64,000 nucleotides of DNA from Kalaharituber pfeilii (taxonomy: Eukaryota; Ascomycota; Pezizomycetes; Pezizales; Pezizaceae). Position 1 is the stretch's first letter. The number at the start of each line of letters is the position of its first letter. The notes under the pieces were generated by a model. The model had not been told where the DNA came from. It was given only the letters and a program-made list of their open reading frames with translations, and did not search any database. This document shows, one piece after another, positions 20,559 through 31,564 of the stretch. Position numbers and translations under genes: made by a program. The stretch lies in contig WHUZ01000033.1 in NCBI GenBank assembly GCA_015179045.1, positions 372,001 to 436,000 on the forward strand, given 5' to 3'.

Positions 20559-21485
20559 AGGTAAAGATTGTTAAGGAATGAGGCTGAAAAGTAATTACCA
20601 GTTTAGGTAAATAAGATAGGCTTGGCGTTGTATACTAGAGAAGTGTATGGTACAGAATGCGATATATGTAGAATACATTCAAAATACCGACAGCATGGAA
20701 AAATATCAAGTTTAAATACTTGAGTAAATAAAACAAAAAAATAAACAAATGATTTAGACAATTACAATTCCGAACCTTCTAGTATTTTAACAGCCACCAA
20801 CATACCAACATTCTGTTGTAGTTCTGTGCGCAGAACAAAAAGGTCAATGCGTTGTACTAGTGTGTGATCACGAACCAGCGTTCCGTTGAGTAGTCCGGGC
20901 TAGTGGCCACTGGTCCGGGCCAGTGGCCACTGGAACGTTGTTACGAATGGCCCGGCACATATACATACTCAGGTACGTGAATTTATATACGTGTATAGAA
21001 ATATTATGCATGTTTCCCATACAAGAATTCCCACAACATTTTTTTCGTTGCCTCCCCAATCGCAGCGGGAGCACCCACAGGAGTACTAGTACACGTGAGT
21101 ACCTTGGCGCTGCATAATTCTACACTCACCCCGAGAGTGCTCAAGGCTGTAGTAGTGGTAGTCATTAATTACACATGGTAAAGTACATGAAACATCAATA
21201 CATTTCCTGCTGCTCCATATTCCGCCCTGAAATGTAACATAAGGTACACTATCACATTACATTTCTGAAAACTAAACAGCACGAAATAGTCCCGTTACTT
21301 TTGGTAAAACATTTACTTCACCTTAGATTTGCTACGAACCGCCCCCACTCAACACAACCCCACACTACACTGCACCGCACCGCACCGTGAACATCATCAA
21401 TCCATATCAGAATCTTGCAAATAAACCTCCATATTTTACGAAACTCTTATTCTGCTATAGCATCTCAGCGCCGCTTAAACTCTGA

Positions 21486-21656
21486 GTGAAGGAGGAATTG
21501 GAGCAACTAGTCGCTTGGATGGAGGATAACCAAGAGCTATTAAGAGGCAAGCAAGTGACCTGGCATAAGGATGTCAAAGACCAAGAATTTGCTGCAGATG
21601 ATCATATTACGGTCAAAAAGATAGGAGAAAAAAATGAACCACCGGCATTTTGGTGA
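21486..21656 (+). pseudogene. Myb/SANT-like DNA-binding domain fragment
   Basis: An open stretch reading KEELEQLVAWMEDNQELLRG, KQVTWHKDVKDQEFAADDHI, TVKKIGEK, then a stop at 21654-21656. It resembles the N-terminal trihelix/SANT-like domain found beside fungal transposase-derived genes. There is no start codon and no catalytic domain. Confidence 0.35.
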
Positions 21657-21749
21657 AGATCTGCTAGCTGCCAAAAGGAGGTTCTTTGCATCCGAAAAAT
21701 AGCAAGAAACGCTGGATCTGGATATTCATTAATCAATTTAATAGAATAT

Positions 21750-21982
21750 TTGAGTCTTGCCTTCCAGCACAGTTTTTGCCATGGTTGAGATATCGATTAG
21801 CTGCAATATGATCACTCCTATCTACTAGCCCCTGAAGCTCCTCTAAGTCCTCCTCTTCTTCCTCTGAACTGTACTCTGAGTCAAACTCCGAATTCTAAAT
21901 CATACTCCATTGCTGTCATCAAAACATCGATTCCAGCATCTATTTTCTTCTGTAATGATACTTTTTGGCTTACACGAGGCAT
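21750..21982 (-). pseudogene. Possible transposase N-terminus, frameshifted
   Basis: Minus-strand ATG 21982: MPRVSQKVSLQKKIDAGIDV, then after a one-base shift near 21893 an acidic segment SEYSSEEEEDLEELQGLVD. The layout resembles the leader of PIF/Harbinger-like transposases, but no DDE motif is present. Confidence 0.3.
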
Positions 21983-22299
21983 TGCGATGTACGGAGTAGT
22001 TGTGTTGATATGCGGGGTAACGTTGAATGAGGCTACAATATCAAGCTTTAGCTTTTTTGCATTTTGACCGGTCATCAATTGCCGGGTTAGACGTACAGGG
22101 ATATGAGAAGAAGGGCTTTGGGTATAGTTCCTCGTAGACCTGCAATAGACTCTGGAAAAACCTTCTATGAGTGGTGCGAGCGCGGGCAGCTGTAGACGTA
22201 AAGCGAGTGTGCAATGCGACCGTGTAAAGTGACCGTGGCTGAAGGGTGTCACCGATTGCAAGCAGCGAACTGGCACATATGGTGCTGCTTACTAATGCT

Positions 22300-23709
22300 G
22301 GCCGGGAATGTTACAACATGTTGATTATTAACTTCCAGCGCCATATAGCCGAATTCGCAGCCAACAACCATGTTTTTGAGTCCACCAAAATGTCTCCATT
22401 CCAAGCAAATTTCAGGTTCCACTCACGGTTCATTGATCCCTTCCCCGACAATATGCCCACGGCCGCTACTACTACCGCTCCTAGAGAAATAGCCTGTTTC
22501 AATGCTAAAGATCATGTCAATAAGCTGATTGAGCTGCATGGGATGTTAAAGGCCGAAATACAGCATGCCCAACTCCAGCAAGTCGAGTATGCCAACCACA
22601 GTAGGATTCCAGCACCGAGACTCCTACCTAGAGACCATGTCTGGTTATCAAGCAGATACCTGGGTACTAGGGGGTAGGGGAAAGTACCCAGAAGCGCTAT
22701 GCAAGCGTAGGATGCGCTACCTGACAGGGGGTCGTATGACTTTTTGTCGAAAAGGCTTCAGAACTTTTGTATGGGATTTACACACAAAAATACAACACAC
22801 GTATTTTTTAATTGCATACAAGTCAATAAAATAATGCATAATTCCATCTGACTACCATAACAGCAAAGTCAATGTGGCACACTTCTAACTAATGACAAGA
22901 GTCTTGCTATTATCATTTTATCCCACTCTTGAAGCTTTTCCACTTCGTTTGCGCATTCATCACGTAAAGTAATAATCCAGACGCGCTCAACCCAAGTACT
23001 GTAGTTTCTCGATTGTGAATTTCATGATCGAAATATTTGTGCGCCGAGCTCGGATTTTCATTTCACTATTGTATGAGGCTTCAGCGGGATTCGAGGCTGT
23101 GACTGGGAAATGGAGTTGTGCGAGTTGGTTGAAAACAACCGTTAAATCATGTAGCGATGGGAAGCGTGTAGGAAAAGACTGTAGGTTAACAAGTATTACA
23201 TAACCAACAGGTGAACTGTATCCTAGCTACTATCCCTGTCACATTGTATGCGCTTCTGAAGACTTACCCCTACCCCCGAGTACTCAATGACCCTGCAAGA
23301 AACTCGACCACAAGAAAGTGGGCCCATTCAAAGTGCTGGCAGCTGTTGGCACTCATGCCTATAGGCTTGAACTTCCCTACACAATGAAAATCCATCCCGT
23401 GTTCTATGTATCCTTATTGGAACCTGCAGCCAAAGATCCACTACCACGACAGGTAGAACCGCGACTGCTGCCTGTTATCATTGATGGTGAAGAAGAATGG
23501 GAAGTTGAGGCTGTTTTAGACTCCAGACTCTATCGACATCGTCTGCAGTACTTGGTGAAGTGGAAAGGTTATGATGAGCCTTCTTGGCAGCCTGCTGCAG
23601 ACTTGAAGAATGCACCTGATCTAGTAAAAATCTTTTACCAGCAGTATCCAAACAAGCCGAAACCGAAGCCCTAGGCCTCGCAAGTGCTCGCCACTTAGAG
23701 GGGGGATAC
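22300..23709 (+). pseudogene. Gypsy chromovirus integrase C-terminus with chromodomain
   Basis: The first part (22300-22664) encodes AEFAANNHVFESTKMSPFQA and PRLLPRDHVWLSSRYLGT. The second (23283-23674) continues CKKLDHKKVGPFKVL, LPYTMKIHPVFYVSLLEP, and a chromodomain (WEVEAVLDSRLYRHRLQYLV, KWKGYDEPSWQPAADL). The two parts join exactly when the 614-bp MITE and one TA are removed, leaving one stop (TGA, probably from CGA). Chromodomains target integration to marked chromatin. Upstream pol is missing. A G-rich tract (gaggggggatac) at 23697-23709 precedes the putative 3' LTR. Confidence 0.85.
22667..23280. mobile_element. MITE, 614 bp, TA target
   Basis: TIRs ctagggggtagggg (left) and ccctacccccgag (right), extended imperfectly to cagaagcgc, and flanked by TA (22665-22666 and 23281-23282). 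The coding continuity of the chromovirus across the site independently confirms both ends and the 2-bp duplication. TA targeting suggests the Tc1/mariner superfamily. No transposase is inside. Confidence 0.85.
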
Positions 23710-24110
23710 TGTCACAGCCACCTACGCACGTATCGATATCATCCTTTTCTGCAGCCAACAAGTCAAGCCGAGCCAACATGCCAAGCCGGAAGGTGAGACC
23801 TTACTAATAGCCGACTCGGAAAGGCTTGACAAGCCGTCCCGGTCCGGTCTCTGACAGCTCATTGATATGCCTTCCAATACTAGCATCACTATTGCTGCTC
23901 TTGCATTTCGGATTCTCTTTCTCATATCGTTATAGTCCTGTATTCCTTTCTATGTCAATTTCCAAGTATATAAGGGCCCCAGGTCCGCCTCTGTAGATAG
24001 CTCTTCTTCTTCTCCTTGTCTATTGTCTTATTGATCAATAGACCCGTCTGGTTTCTCCTACTTCTCCGCCGCTGCCCTTGCTATAGTCCATGACCCCTAG
24101 CCGCCAAGCC
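23710..24110 (+). repeat. Putative 3' LTR of the Gypsy element
   Basis: Starts TGTCACAGCC right after the polypurine tract. Contains a TATA-like box (agtatataaggg, about 23967). The right end is not visible, so the end coordinate is a guess. Confidence 0.45.
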
Positions 24111-24711
24111 GCCGCTGCCGTAGTCCTCGACCCATAGCCACCGAACCGGTGCCGATACTCAAGCTAACTGTACCCCTTGGCAAGATCTCCGCCCAAGCCC
24201 AGCCGCCGACGTTACACTCTCCACCTTCCTCCATCTCTGAGTCTTCATTAGCTCCTCCCTCAATCTCTCCCTCCTTCTCCCCTCTTTCTACCTCTCCTCT
24301 CTCTTCTTCCTGCACTATCGGCAAGATCGAGGCTATCGGCTCAAAGTCTGGTTGTGAGTCTCCAATCTCCTTGATCTCTCTCCTCCTCCCCTAACTTCTT
24401 CTGCTCCTCTCCTCATATAGTGAGGCACTTCTTTCTCTTTCTGCTTCTTCTCTCCTCCCCCAACTCATCATTACTCTCATCCTTAGAGTAACCTGCTGTT
24501 TCTTGAAAACTACTATAAGTCCCTTCTTCACTGTAATGCATTCTCTAGTAGCATTTACTAAGACTTTTTCCTCCTTCTCAATCACAATCCTATCCTTCTC
24601 CTCCTCATACCTGCTAAATATAGCTGCATCTGCACTCCAGTATCTGACCACCACTGCTACTTCTCCAACTCTAGTTAAATCTCTAGTCTTCATCCATATT
24701 ACTTCCAGTAT
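24111..24711 (-). other. Low-complexity coding-like stretch, unassigned
   Basis: The minus strand is open over much of this stretch, with charged low-complexity sequence (VIEKEEKVLVNATRECITVK; GEVERGEKEGEIEGGANE). I recognise no domain. It may be part of a gene or retroelement disrupted by the sequences at 24712-25504. Confidence 0.2.
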
Positions 24712-25163
24712 GTTACGGGCGTGAGGGGCTCGGCTTCGCCGTGCGCTGGAAATGGATGTTACGGCTACGAAGGCGTATATACGGCGGACCGGAAGGGCAG
24801 CTACTCGGCGTGGGGCGCGCAGCGGAGCGGAGTGATTCACGGGCGTAATGAGGAAACGATAGGCTTCAGAGTTATAGAGAACTTAGAACACCGCTAGTGT
24901 CTTGATTTCTTTTAACTATGCTATCGCCAGCCGGCGCTTATATAGACTTAAGCGCAGTCATACATGACTAGTCAACAAGTGAATAAATGACTGGCAACGT
25001 AGTAAATCCTTATTACTGCCACTGTATGTGTTAATAGGTCCACGTAGCAGAATCATACAAAAATAGTACAGACGCAAGATAATAATATGTACTAATGCAT
25101 GTGCGCATATTAGCTTCATGAACTGAGTGCCTTAGAGGTCCGGAGACCCTACCATAAATAATG
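24712..25163 (-). repeat. Possible solo LTR of another Gypsy-type family
   Basis: Begins tgttacgggc. On the minus strand it has a promoter-like tatataagcgcc (about 24940). Ends near gacaca. No exact target duplication was found (left acttccagta, right acttccgtag), so the boundaries are uncertain. Confidence 0.3.
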
Positions 25164-25232
25164 ACACACACTTCCGTAGCACTACCCTATTCGAAAGACA
25201 TAGAACCTTCTGCCAAGCCTAACGGGTGATCA

Positions 25233-25504
25233 TGTGAAAAGGAGTACAGAGGAATAGGCTCAGAGATGTGTGTATTCGATTCTAATGATCAATCAAGAAC
25301 GGGGCTTCCAGAGCCCATATATATACAAAAACTCTATAACACGAAGTTGCATACAAAACCAATGAACAGAACAGCTAAGTATTTGGACTGCCTAATATGG
25401 AATACTCAGTCCGGAGTGTTTGGATGTTTTACACACTCGGACTGTTTCGCTCGGACTGTTTCGCTCGGACTGTTTCGCGTGTGTTCGGCTCATGGTTTCT
25501 AACA
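25233..25504 (-). repeat. Copia family 1 solo LTR, 272 bp
   Basis: Reverse-complement LTR with a perfect 5-bp duplication gatca (25228-25232, 25505-25509). It has three 14-bp units and no complete 27-bp unit. The sequence to 26100 has only scattered coding-like minus-strand stretches that I cannot assign. Confidence 0.92.
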
Positions 25505-26399
25505 GATCAGTCCGCTCTATCAGCATTGGTCTTACTAATGGTTCAGGGTAAGTGTTCCTCTTATCGAGTAAGTCTCACCTTAGCCGTAACACAGTACCCC
25601 CTTCTTTATACTACTGCCAGTGCAATAGTATCCTTTTTCAACTACTTGATCATATCAAGCTGCTCATTATACTCCCCGCCCTTCCTCTATACCCTTTCTA
25701 CTCTTTCTTTTACTATAATTATATCCCCTGTCTCCTCTACTCTTACTAGCCACCAATCCTTTCTTTCCTATATATGGATCTCATCCACACACCATACCTC
25801 GTTTCTGTCAATCACATACACCTCCCCCATCCATCTATCTCCTACTGGTCCTAGGAACTCCATCCCCTGTACTACTTCTTCCAACATTCTTTCTGCTTTC
25901 TTAACTTATTTCTATTTCTGAAACCTGCCACTTGTATCACTACCTTATATAGTATGTCACCGCTGATCGTGCCTTGCTGTATTTGGCAGGTATTGCCTAT
26001 TTTTAGCCGCTATTCCCTTTCAGGTTTAAATTAATAGGTCAGTCAACACTGCCGGGGCTGTGCTAGCACCAATTAGGTGTAACTGCCCCTATTCCTCAAA
26101 ATTGTGTAGGGACTCTTCAGAAAACTCTGAAAACTTGACCTTGGGGGAACGACTCGCAATCTTCTGAATTCTGTACAATGAAGGTGATATTCTTTCTCGG
26201 GCGGTCCCGAGCTTCGCTTTGACGTAACTTACGTCCTCTGGATGTGCCCGGAAGGTTGTCTTCTTCCAAGCGCTCGTTCTGTAGCAGTAGTTGTCGATGA
26301 AATTGAATCGTTCCTTCCGCTCGAAAGGGTGACATTTTTCACCTCCGACTTTGCTTGGTCCAGACTATACTCTCTTCTACCGCCTCGCTTACTAGAAGA

Positions 26400-27120
26400 C
26401 CCTAGTGAGACCTAATAGCCCTCCTCACTTCGGCAGTGATTTGTCGGAGATGACGCAGTGAAAATTGTCAACGTACGTTGGGATGAAGGCTCTCCGATTC
26501 GCCCTTTCTACCGTTTGCTTTATCCCTGCCAGGAATAGGACTGGGGAGAGAGGTGAGCCCTCTGATTTTTTTTTTTTTTTATTTCATTACTCGCGTGCCG
26601 CCCTATGGGCTATGGCGAGGTATATATAAAGAACTAACTGAAAGGAAAATTCGCACTAAGTACATGTGTGTGGACCGGGGACCGAGCTTCCCTATTCCCT
26701 CTTTCTGTTCGGCTCGGTGAGCCCTCTGAGGTGTGCCATCCGTCATTCTTGCTGCGGCCCTTCTCCGGCCGTCCCAGCATAAGTGGAACGTCGTGGGTTG
26801 GAGGAAGCCCTCTATGAAGGCCGCTAGGTTGTTGTCAACCCCCTGAATCCGCGCGACCACTCTCTCCCTCCTTAGGAAGTTAAAGGCAGATTTCACGTCG
26901 CCGCCGACCAGAGCTATCCACTCCTTCCTGTCCAGCCGACCTCTTATCTCCTTGAGCACTTGCCGTTGTAGGTCTTCGACCCCTCTGTGCGGCCTGTCCC
27001 CGAGTTGTTGGTTGCTGAAAAGGGGGCCTCTTGCCTGCATTATGTCCGCTAGCGCTACTACAGTATGACGTCGAATGGGATGGCTAGGTGATGTAGGTGT
27101 GCCGCAGGGGTCACCACTGT
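26400..27120 (-). pseudogene. Tad1-like LINE reverse transcriptase fragment
   Basis: The minus strand encodes part of a non-LTR reverse transcriptase: WIALVGGDVKSAFNFLRRE, then RMTDGTPQ | GSPLSPVLFLAGI (interrupted by the 150-bp insertion at 26566-26715), then FIPTYVDNF, a degraded form of the catalytic YADD/YVDD box. Neither end of the element is present. Near 27100 it abuts a plus-strand LINE. Confidence 0.8.
26566..26715 (-). mobile_element. 5'-truncated LINE 3' end, 150 bp, tail A
   Basis: Poly(T), then attactcgcgtgccgcccta, then about 90 bp of 3' UTR-like sequence. Perfect 14-bp duplication ggtgagccctctga at 26552-26565 and 26716-26729. Confidence 0.92.
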
Positions 27121-28724
27121 CTCTAGTGGTATTATTGATTTTCATGGCACTAGTACTGGAGGAGAATCAGGAGATGGAGTGAAAGCAGCACAACTAACAA
27201 AAGAGTGTCAGTGTAAGATTGAACTGCCATTGTTTGTAGACGACCTCAACTGTGTGGTTGTGGACTGGGAAGAAGATGTGGGCAAATTGGAGACTGAATT
27301 GCGAGGGCAGTGAGAGAGGTAGCAGAGCTATACGAGCTTCCCCTAGAGAGCTCGAAGGAGGAGATACTTGTGATGGGAAAGAAGAAGGAGAGGACTGAGG
27401 TAGAGCGAAGCAGGTGGTTGGGAGTAATATGCGGCAGCACACTCGATTTCGACCACCACTGGAAAACCCGTCTTGACAAAGCCAGAAATCTCTTGGGCAC
27501 TTTCTGGGTTAGGAAATTCGCAGTGAGGAATGAGCCCGCTTTCATGGTGAAACAGTGGCTCTATAGGGTTCCAAAATTTGCTGGAGGGGCCGAAAGAAAT
27601 GGCGGAAGGAGTTCGAGAGGCTCCAGTACCAGTGTAATAAAGGCTCAACAGCATCCACTGTCTTGCACAGGGTACCGGTATCTAGAGCTGGCGGAACGAG
27701 GTCTCAAGGGCAGTCTCAATGGTCAAATGTCAAGAAAGGATCATAAAAGAAGATTAGTCTATTGCCTTGTCTGCATGTCTGGTCTGTCTATCTATATCTG
27801 CGTATTCATATGTGTCTCTGCTATACAGTCCTATCTACATACAATTTATAGGCCACCCTCGCCTTCCATTCAAACCTACACGTCCCTATCTTGCTTCTTA
27901 AATATGAGCTCGTTTCTTTAGCATATATACGCATCATCATATACTCCACCGACGAGTGGCGTTCCGGCACGCATTTACCCTTATTCTTTCCATCGGTACT
28001 GTGGTTACCACCACACCAGGCCCTTCGAAAATGCACAGGACCAGTTCAGGGAGCTTCTAGGGTGAAGGTGGAGGCTATTGCAGGTGTAGAAAGCGTATCC
28101 ACAATCTTGGACCAGAGTCAGGCGAGGTACGCACTAAGATTAATAAGAGAGATCTCTGGCCCGAGAGCTTCAGAGGGGCCGAGATGTCAAACCTAGACAG
28201 GGAAGGAGAGAGGGGGATTGGAGGAATTTCAGACTGGGGTGTGCCACAGAGAAGGATGATGGATTCGAGTCAGTAGCTGGCAAAATTGCCAGCGTACTGG
28301 AGGTAGATAAGGAGGAGAGAATATCTTGGGGGCGCACAGTACCATGAGTGGCAGAGGTGGAGGCCCTAGGCTTCAAGCTAGACAGGGAGGACTCCCCTAC
28401 TAAGTGGAAGAAGGCCATAAGGGAGGCCAAGGGGGACTCTGTGGCCATCTTCACAGATGGCAGCTGCGGTGAGGCAGGAGGAGTAGATGGTGGGTGGTGC
28501 TGGCAGCAGGTGGTAGCAGGTGAGGCAGAGGGGAGCAGGTGGGTTGGTGTGGAGGCAACGGTATGGGATGGAGAGGTTGCTGGGATAAAAGGGGCCCTGG
28601 AGGCTGTCGATAATAGGACAAAGGTGCTGCTGCTCACGGACTCCCAAGCGGCAATCAGTGCAGTCAGGAATGCAGGGAGAACAGGGCAAGCGAGGACTGT
28701 GGAGCTGGTGCGTGTGGTGGAGCT

Positions 28725-29135
28725 TGTTAGAAACCATGAGCCGAACACACGCGAAACAGTCCGAGCGAAACAGTCCGAGTGTGTAAAACATCCGAACATC
28801 CGCGATGGCCTAAGCACTCCGAACATCCGCGATGGCCTAAGCACTCCGAACATCCGCAATGGCCTAAGCACTCCGAACATCCGCAATGGCCTAAGCACTC
28901 CGAACATCCGCAATGGCCTAAGCACTCCGAACATCCGCGATGGCCCAAACACTCCGGACTGCGTATTCCATATTAGGCAGTCCAAATACTTAGCTGTTCT
29001 GTTCACTGGTTTTGTATGCAACTTCGTGTCATAGAGTTTTTGTATATATATGGGCTCTGGAAGCCCCGTTCTTGATTGATCATCAGAATCGAATACACAC
29101 ATCTCTGAGCCTATTCCTCTGTACTCCTTTTCACA
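28725..29135 (+). repeat. Copia family 1 solo LTR, 411 bp
   Basis: TGTTAGAAACC...TTTTCACA with perfect 5-bp duplication gagct (28720-28724, 29136-29140). It has two 14-bp units and six 27-bp units, against 4 and 2 in the 10213 LTR; the length difference (80 bp) is fully explained by those counts. Confidence 0.95.
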
Positions 29136-29299
29136 GAGCTGATTGCAGAGAGAAGGCAGAGGTTTAGGGACCGAGGGGCCGTGAAACTCGCCTGGGTGAA
29201 GGCACATATCGGAATAGAGGGCAACGAAAAGGCAGATGGTAAAGGGAAGGAGGGGGCTGATGCGGCCATGAGGTATGATGGTCAGGCTACAGAGGGTGG

Positions 29300-31045
29300 A
29301 CTTTTTTTTGTTTTTTAAATATATATCATTAATCGCGTGCCGTCCTATGCGCTATTCGCGATATTAGGCACAAAAGAGATAAATGGAAAATGGGATATAC
29401 AAAGCATCTCTCGGTTTGCTCACGTCCCCAGTTCCATCCTATCCACCCCATCAGTGTCGCCAGGGAGTCCCCTTCCCCAACCTGTCCCAGATGTGTGACG
29501 TCGTCTCCTCCTCCCCACTCGTGAGAATTGCACGGTGCGGTTATACACCATCCCAACGGTTACCGTTCCATCCAATCCATCAATGCTCCGAGTGGGTCCA
29601 CATCCCCTTCGCCCCTTTCTGGTGGCCTGAGCAGTGCGTCCCTTCCCCGAGCCATTTTTTTTTTTTCCATACCCGGCATCTGTCCAGTACATGGGTTGTG
29701 GTCTCCTCCCCTTCTCCACACCATCTACATCCCGGTCCGTCGGTCCTCCCCAGCCTGTACTACCAGTGCCGCAGGCCCTTGCCTCCTAGTACGGCCCGCT
29801 GGTGTCGCCACCCCGTGCCCCAGTCTGCCACGGGCCTACCCAGAGATGCTGGGGATATCCACCTGAGTTGCCCTGCCATGGCGGACAGCTGCAAGCGAGG
29901 TTAAGTGACAAAAAAAATCCACCTGAGTTGACCCGTAAGGCTGCTAGTGACCATTCGGCCTGATCAGCCGATAGCTACAGCAGGGCAATACAATTGACAG
30001 GTCGGGTCACGGAAGCCTATCACAAGCAGAGCGCATGGTTGAGTGAGTGGCGCCACTGAGAAGCAAGAGTACGCGTAGGCTTAATGTGCACAGCCTCAGC
30101 TACCAAGACGGTGATATTGATTGTTAAGCATAGATAGTATAAGCAATAGAACATACAGTGGACGTGCGCGGGGAGCTGGCTATATAACGAGCGCCATCTA
30201 CCTCGAGAGATGGTCAAGCTTCAAGCGTTGTTCTAAGTTACTTTTGCTACATCATTGTAGACTCCGTAACACAGTCTCCGTATCGGCCTGTGGTTCATGC
30301 CTAGCCTGTTCCTCTCCTCTGCCCTCCAGGATTTGGCTTGTTGTCGCATGCCCGCCTCCGTGACCATCTCATCTTGGTATTGCAAGAAGGCGCCTGTCTT
30401 GGCCGCCTTGTCGGCTTCTGTGTTGCCCCTGACGCCCCTGTGGCCTTTTGCTCACATCACTGCCACGTCTAGGTCTCCTCTTGCGGTTCTTGTTTCCCAG
30501 GATCTCCTCACCATCTGGGCTGCGCCTTCGTGGGTAGGCCTGCCTTCCGTTACCTTTTGGAGTTTGTTGGTCGCCACCTGGGAGTCCGTGACTATAAGGA
30601 TCTCTCCCTCCCGGGAATTCAATGCCTGAACCATGGCTATCAGCTCTGCGTCGTTGACGGTCGCCCTGGTGCCGATGTAAACGGCGGTTCTGGCTCCCTG
30701 GTTGTAGGTCCCGGCCCCGTTTTCCCGTCGATTTGGCTGCCATCAGTGTACATGCATCCTCACCCCTCGTCTTCCGCTGCTGCGATGGCTCTCTCCCATT
30801 CCTCTTTTTCGGAATCTGCTGGGAGGGAGGGTAAAACGGTCAGGGGGAGGGGATCTCGGTTGTCTAAGCTGCCCCTCAGGTAGATGTGGTCTGTCTCCTC
30901 GTCTCTTAGTTTCTCCTATCCGAACCTCAGGGTTCTGGCTTCGACCCTCACGCGTTCGCCCTCTACGAAGGTTTGGATCGACTCTCGGTTAGCCAGGCCC
31001 TCGACCACGTCACGTCGTGTACCCCAGGGTGCGCCGGTAAGATCC
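29300..31045 (-). mobile_element. LINE insertion, tail A, RNase H end, 1.7 kb
   Basis: Poly(T) and reverse tail A (atcgcgtgccgtcctatgcg) at 29300-29360. On the minus strand it reads from an RT/RNase H linker (31045) through RNase H (MYTDGSQIDGKTG, ILIVTDSQVATNKLQ, RGVRGNTEADKAAK) to zinc motif CRWCGEGEETTTHVLDRC (about 29730). Duplication cagagggtgg at 29290-29299 and 31046-31055. The host frame resumes exactly (QATEGGLHQE) after removal. Between about 29940 and 30280 is about 340 bp that does not fit the LINE and may be another insertion. Stops and shifts make it inactive. Confidence 0.8.
29871..29916 (+). mobile_element. Short poly(A) retroposon, tail B, 46 bp
   Basis: ccctgccatggcggacagct through gttaagtgac plus seven A. 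Perfect 14-bp duplication atccacctgagttg at 29857-29870 and 29917-29930. The whole insertion is about 46 bp, inside the minus-strand LINE. Confidence 0.93.
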
Positions 31046-31564
31046 CAGAGGGTGGCCTACATCAAGAGGTAGTCAAGAAGTGAAAGGAGAGAGAGCAAAG
31101 TGGCTTTGGCAGGGGGAAGTTCATTAAATGGGCAGGAGGGCACTCACAAACTACACCTGGCTACAGACTGGAAAGGGCGGGGGCATGTGGAGGAAGGAAA
31201 TCCAGGGAGAGGAGACACGATGCTCCTGTGGAGAGGAATGGAGTGCTGGGCACATGGTGTTTGAGTGCAGGGATTTGGAGAGGCCCAAGAGGAAGAACAA
31301 GGATGGCGCGCAAGTCACCTGGCAGTGCTGCGAGGACTTAGAAGAGAAAGGGTAGAAGCAGGAGGGTGTAGAGGGCGACCCGGTCGAGGACTGGTTTTCC
31401 AGGTTTGAACTGGGATATTCGAGGACGGAGGGTACTTCAGGTGCTCAGGGTGTGTACGTAGAACGCCTAGTTAGTTGTTTCTAACCTGACCCGTAGGCCG
31501 GTAGCCTGTATACATGCGGGGTTACGTGACCGAAGAAAAAAAAAAAAAAAAAAAAGTCAATCTA

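Larger units (their letters stand above)
19671..20965. mobile_element. TIR element with GC-rich inverted repeats
   Basis: Left TIR 19671-19790 and right TIR 20868-20965 are inverted copies beginning tgtatatgtgccgggccatt and ending ggttcgtga. Both are packed with ggccactggcccgg-type short repeats; the left arm has about 20 bp more of them. The interior carries a minisatellite (19899-20215) and a gene fragment (20220-20558), no transposase. Flanking target duplications are not obvious, so the superfamily is undecided and it is presumably non-autonomous. Confidence 0.65.
27075..31555 (+). mobile_element. Tad1-like LINE (tail-B type) with two later insertions
   Basis: Coding remnants in order: RT motifs GVPQGSPLSLVV and LPLFVDDLNCVV (27098-27260, frameshifted); RT thumb region to about 28200; RNase H from about 28430 (AIFTDGSCGEAGG, LLLTDSQAAISAV, VKAHIGIEGNEKADG); then ALTNYTWLQTGKGG and zinc motif CSCGEEWSAGHMVFEC (31140-31275). 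The end is a 3' tail gcggggttacgtgacc plus poly(A) at about 31510-31555. A Copia solo LTR (28725-29135) and a minus-strand LINE (29300-31045) are inserted in RNase H and just after it. Removing both restores the reading frame order seen in the sister copy at 57360-57540. Several stops show it is inactive. Confidence 0.85.

Noticed and set aside
28348..29034. 228-residue frame running from LINE RNase H into the solo LTR
   Set aside because: The C-terminal half (repeated SEHPRWPKH-type units) is LTR sequence; the fusion is an accident of the insertion.
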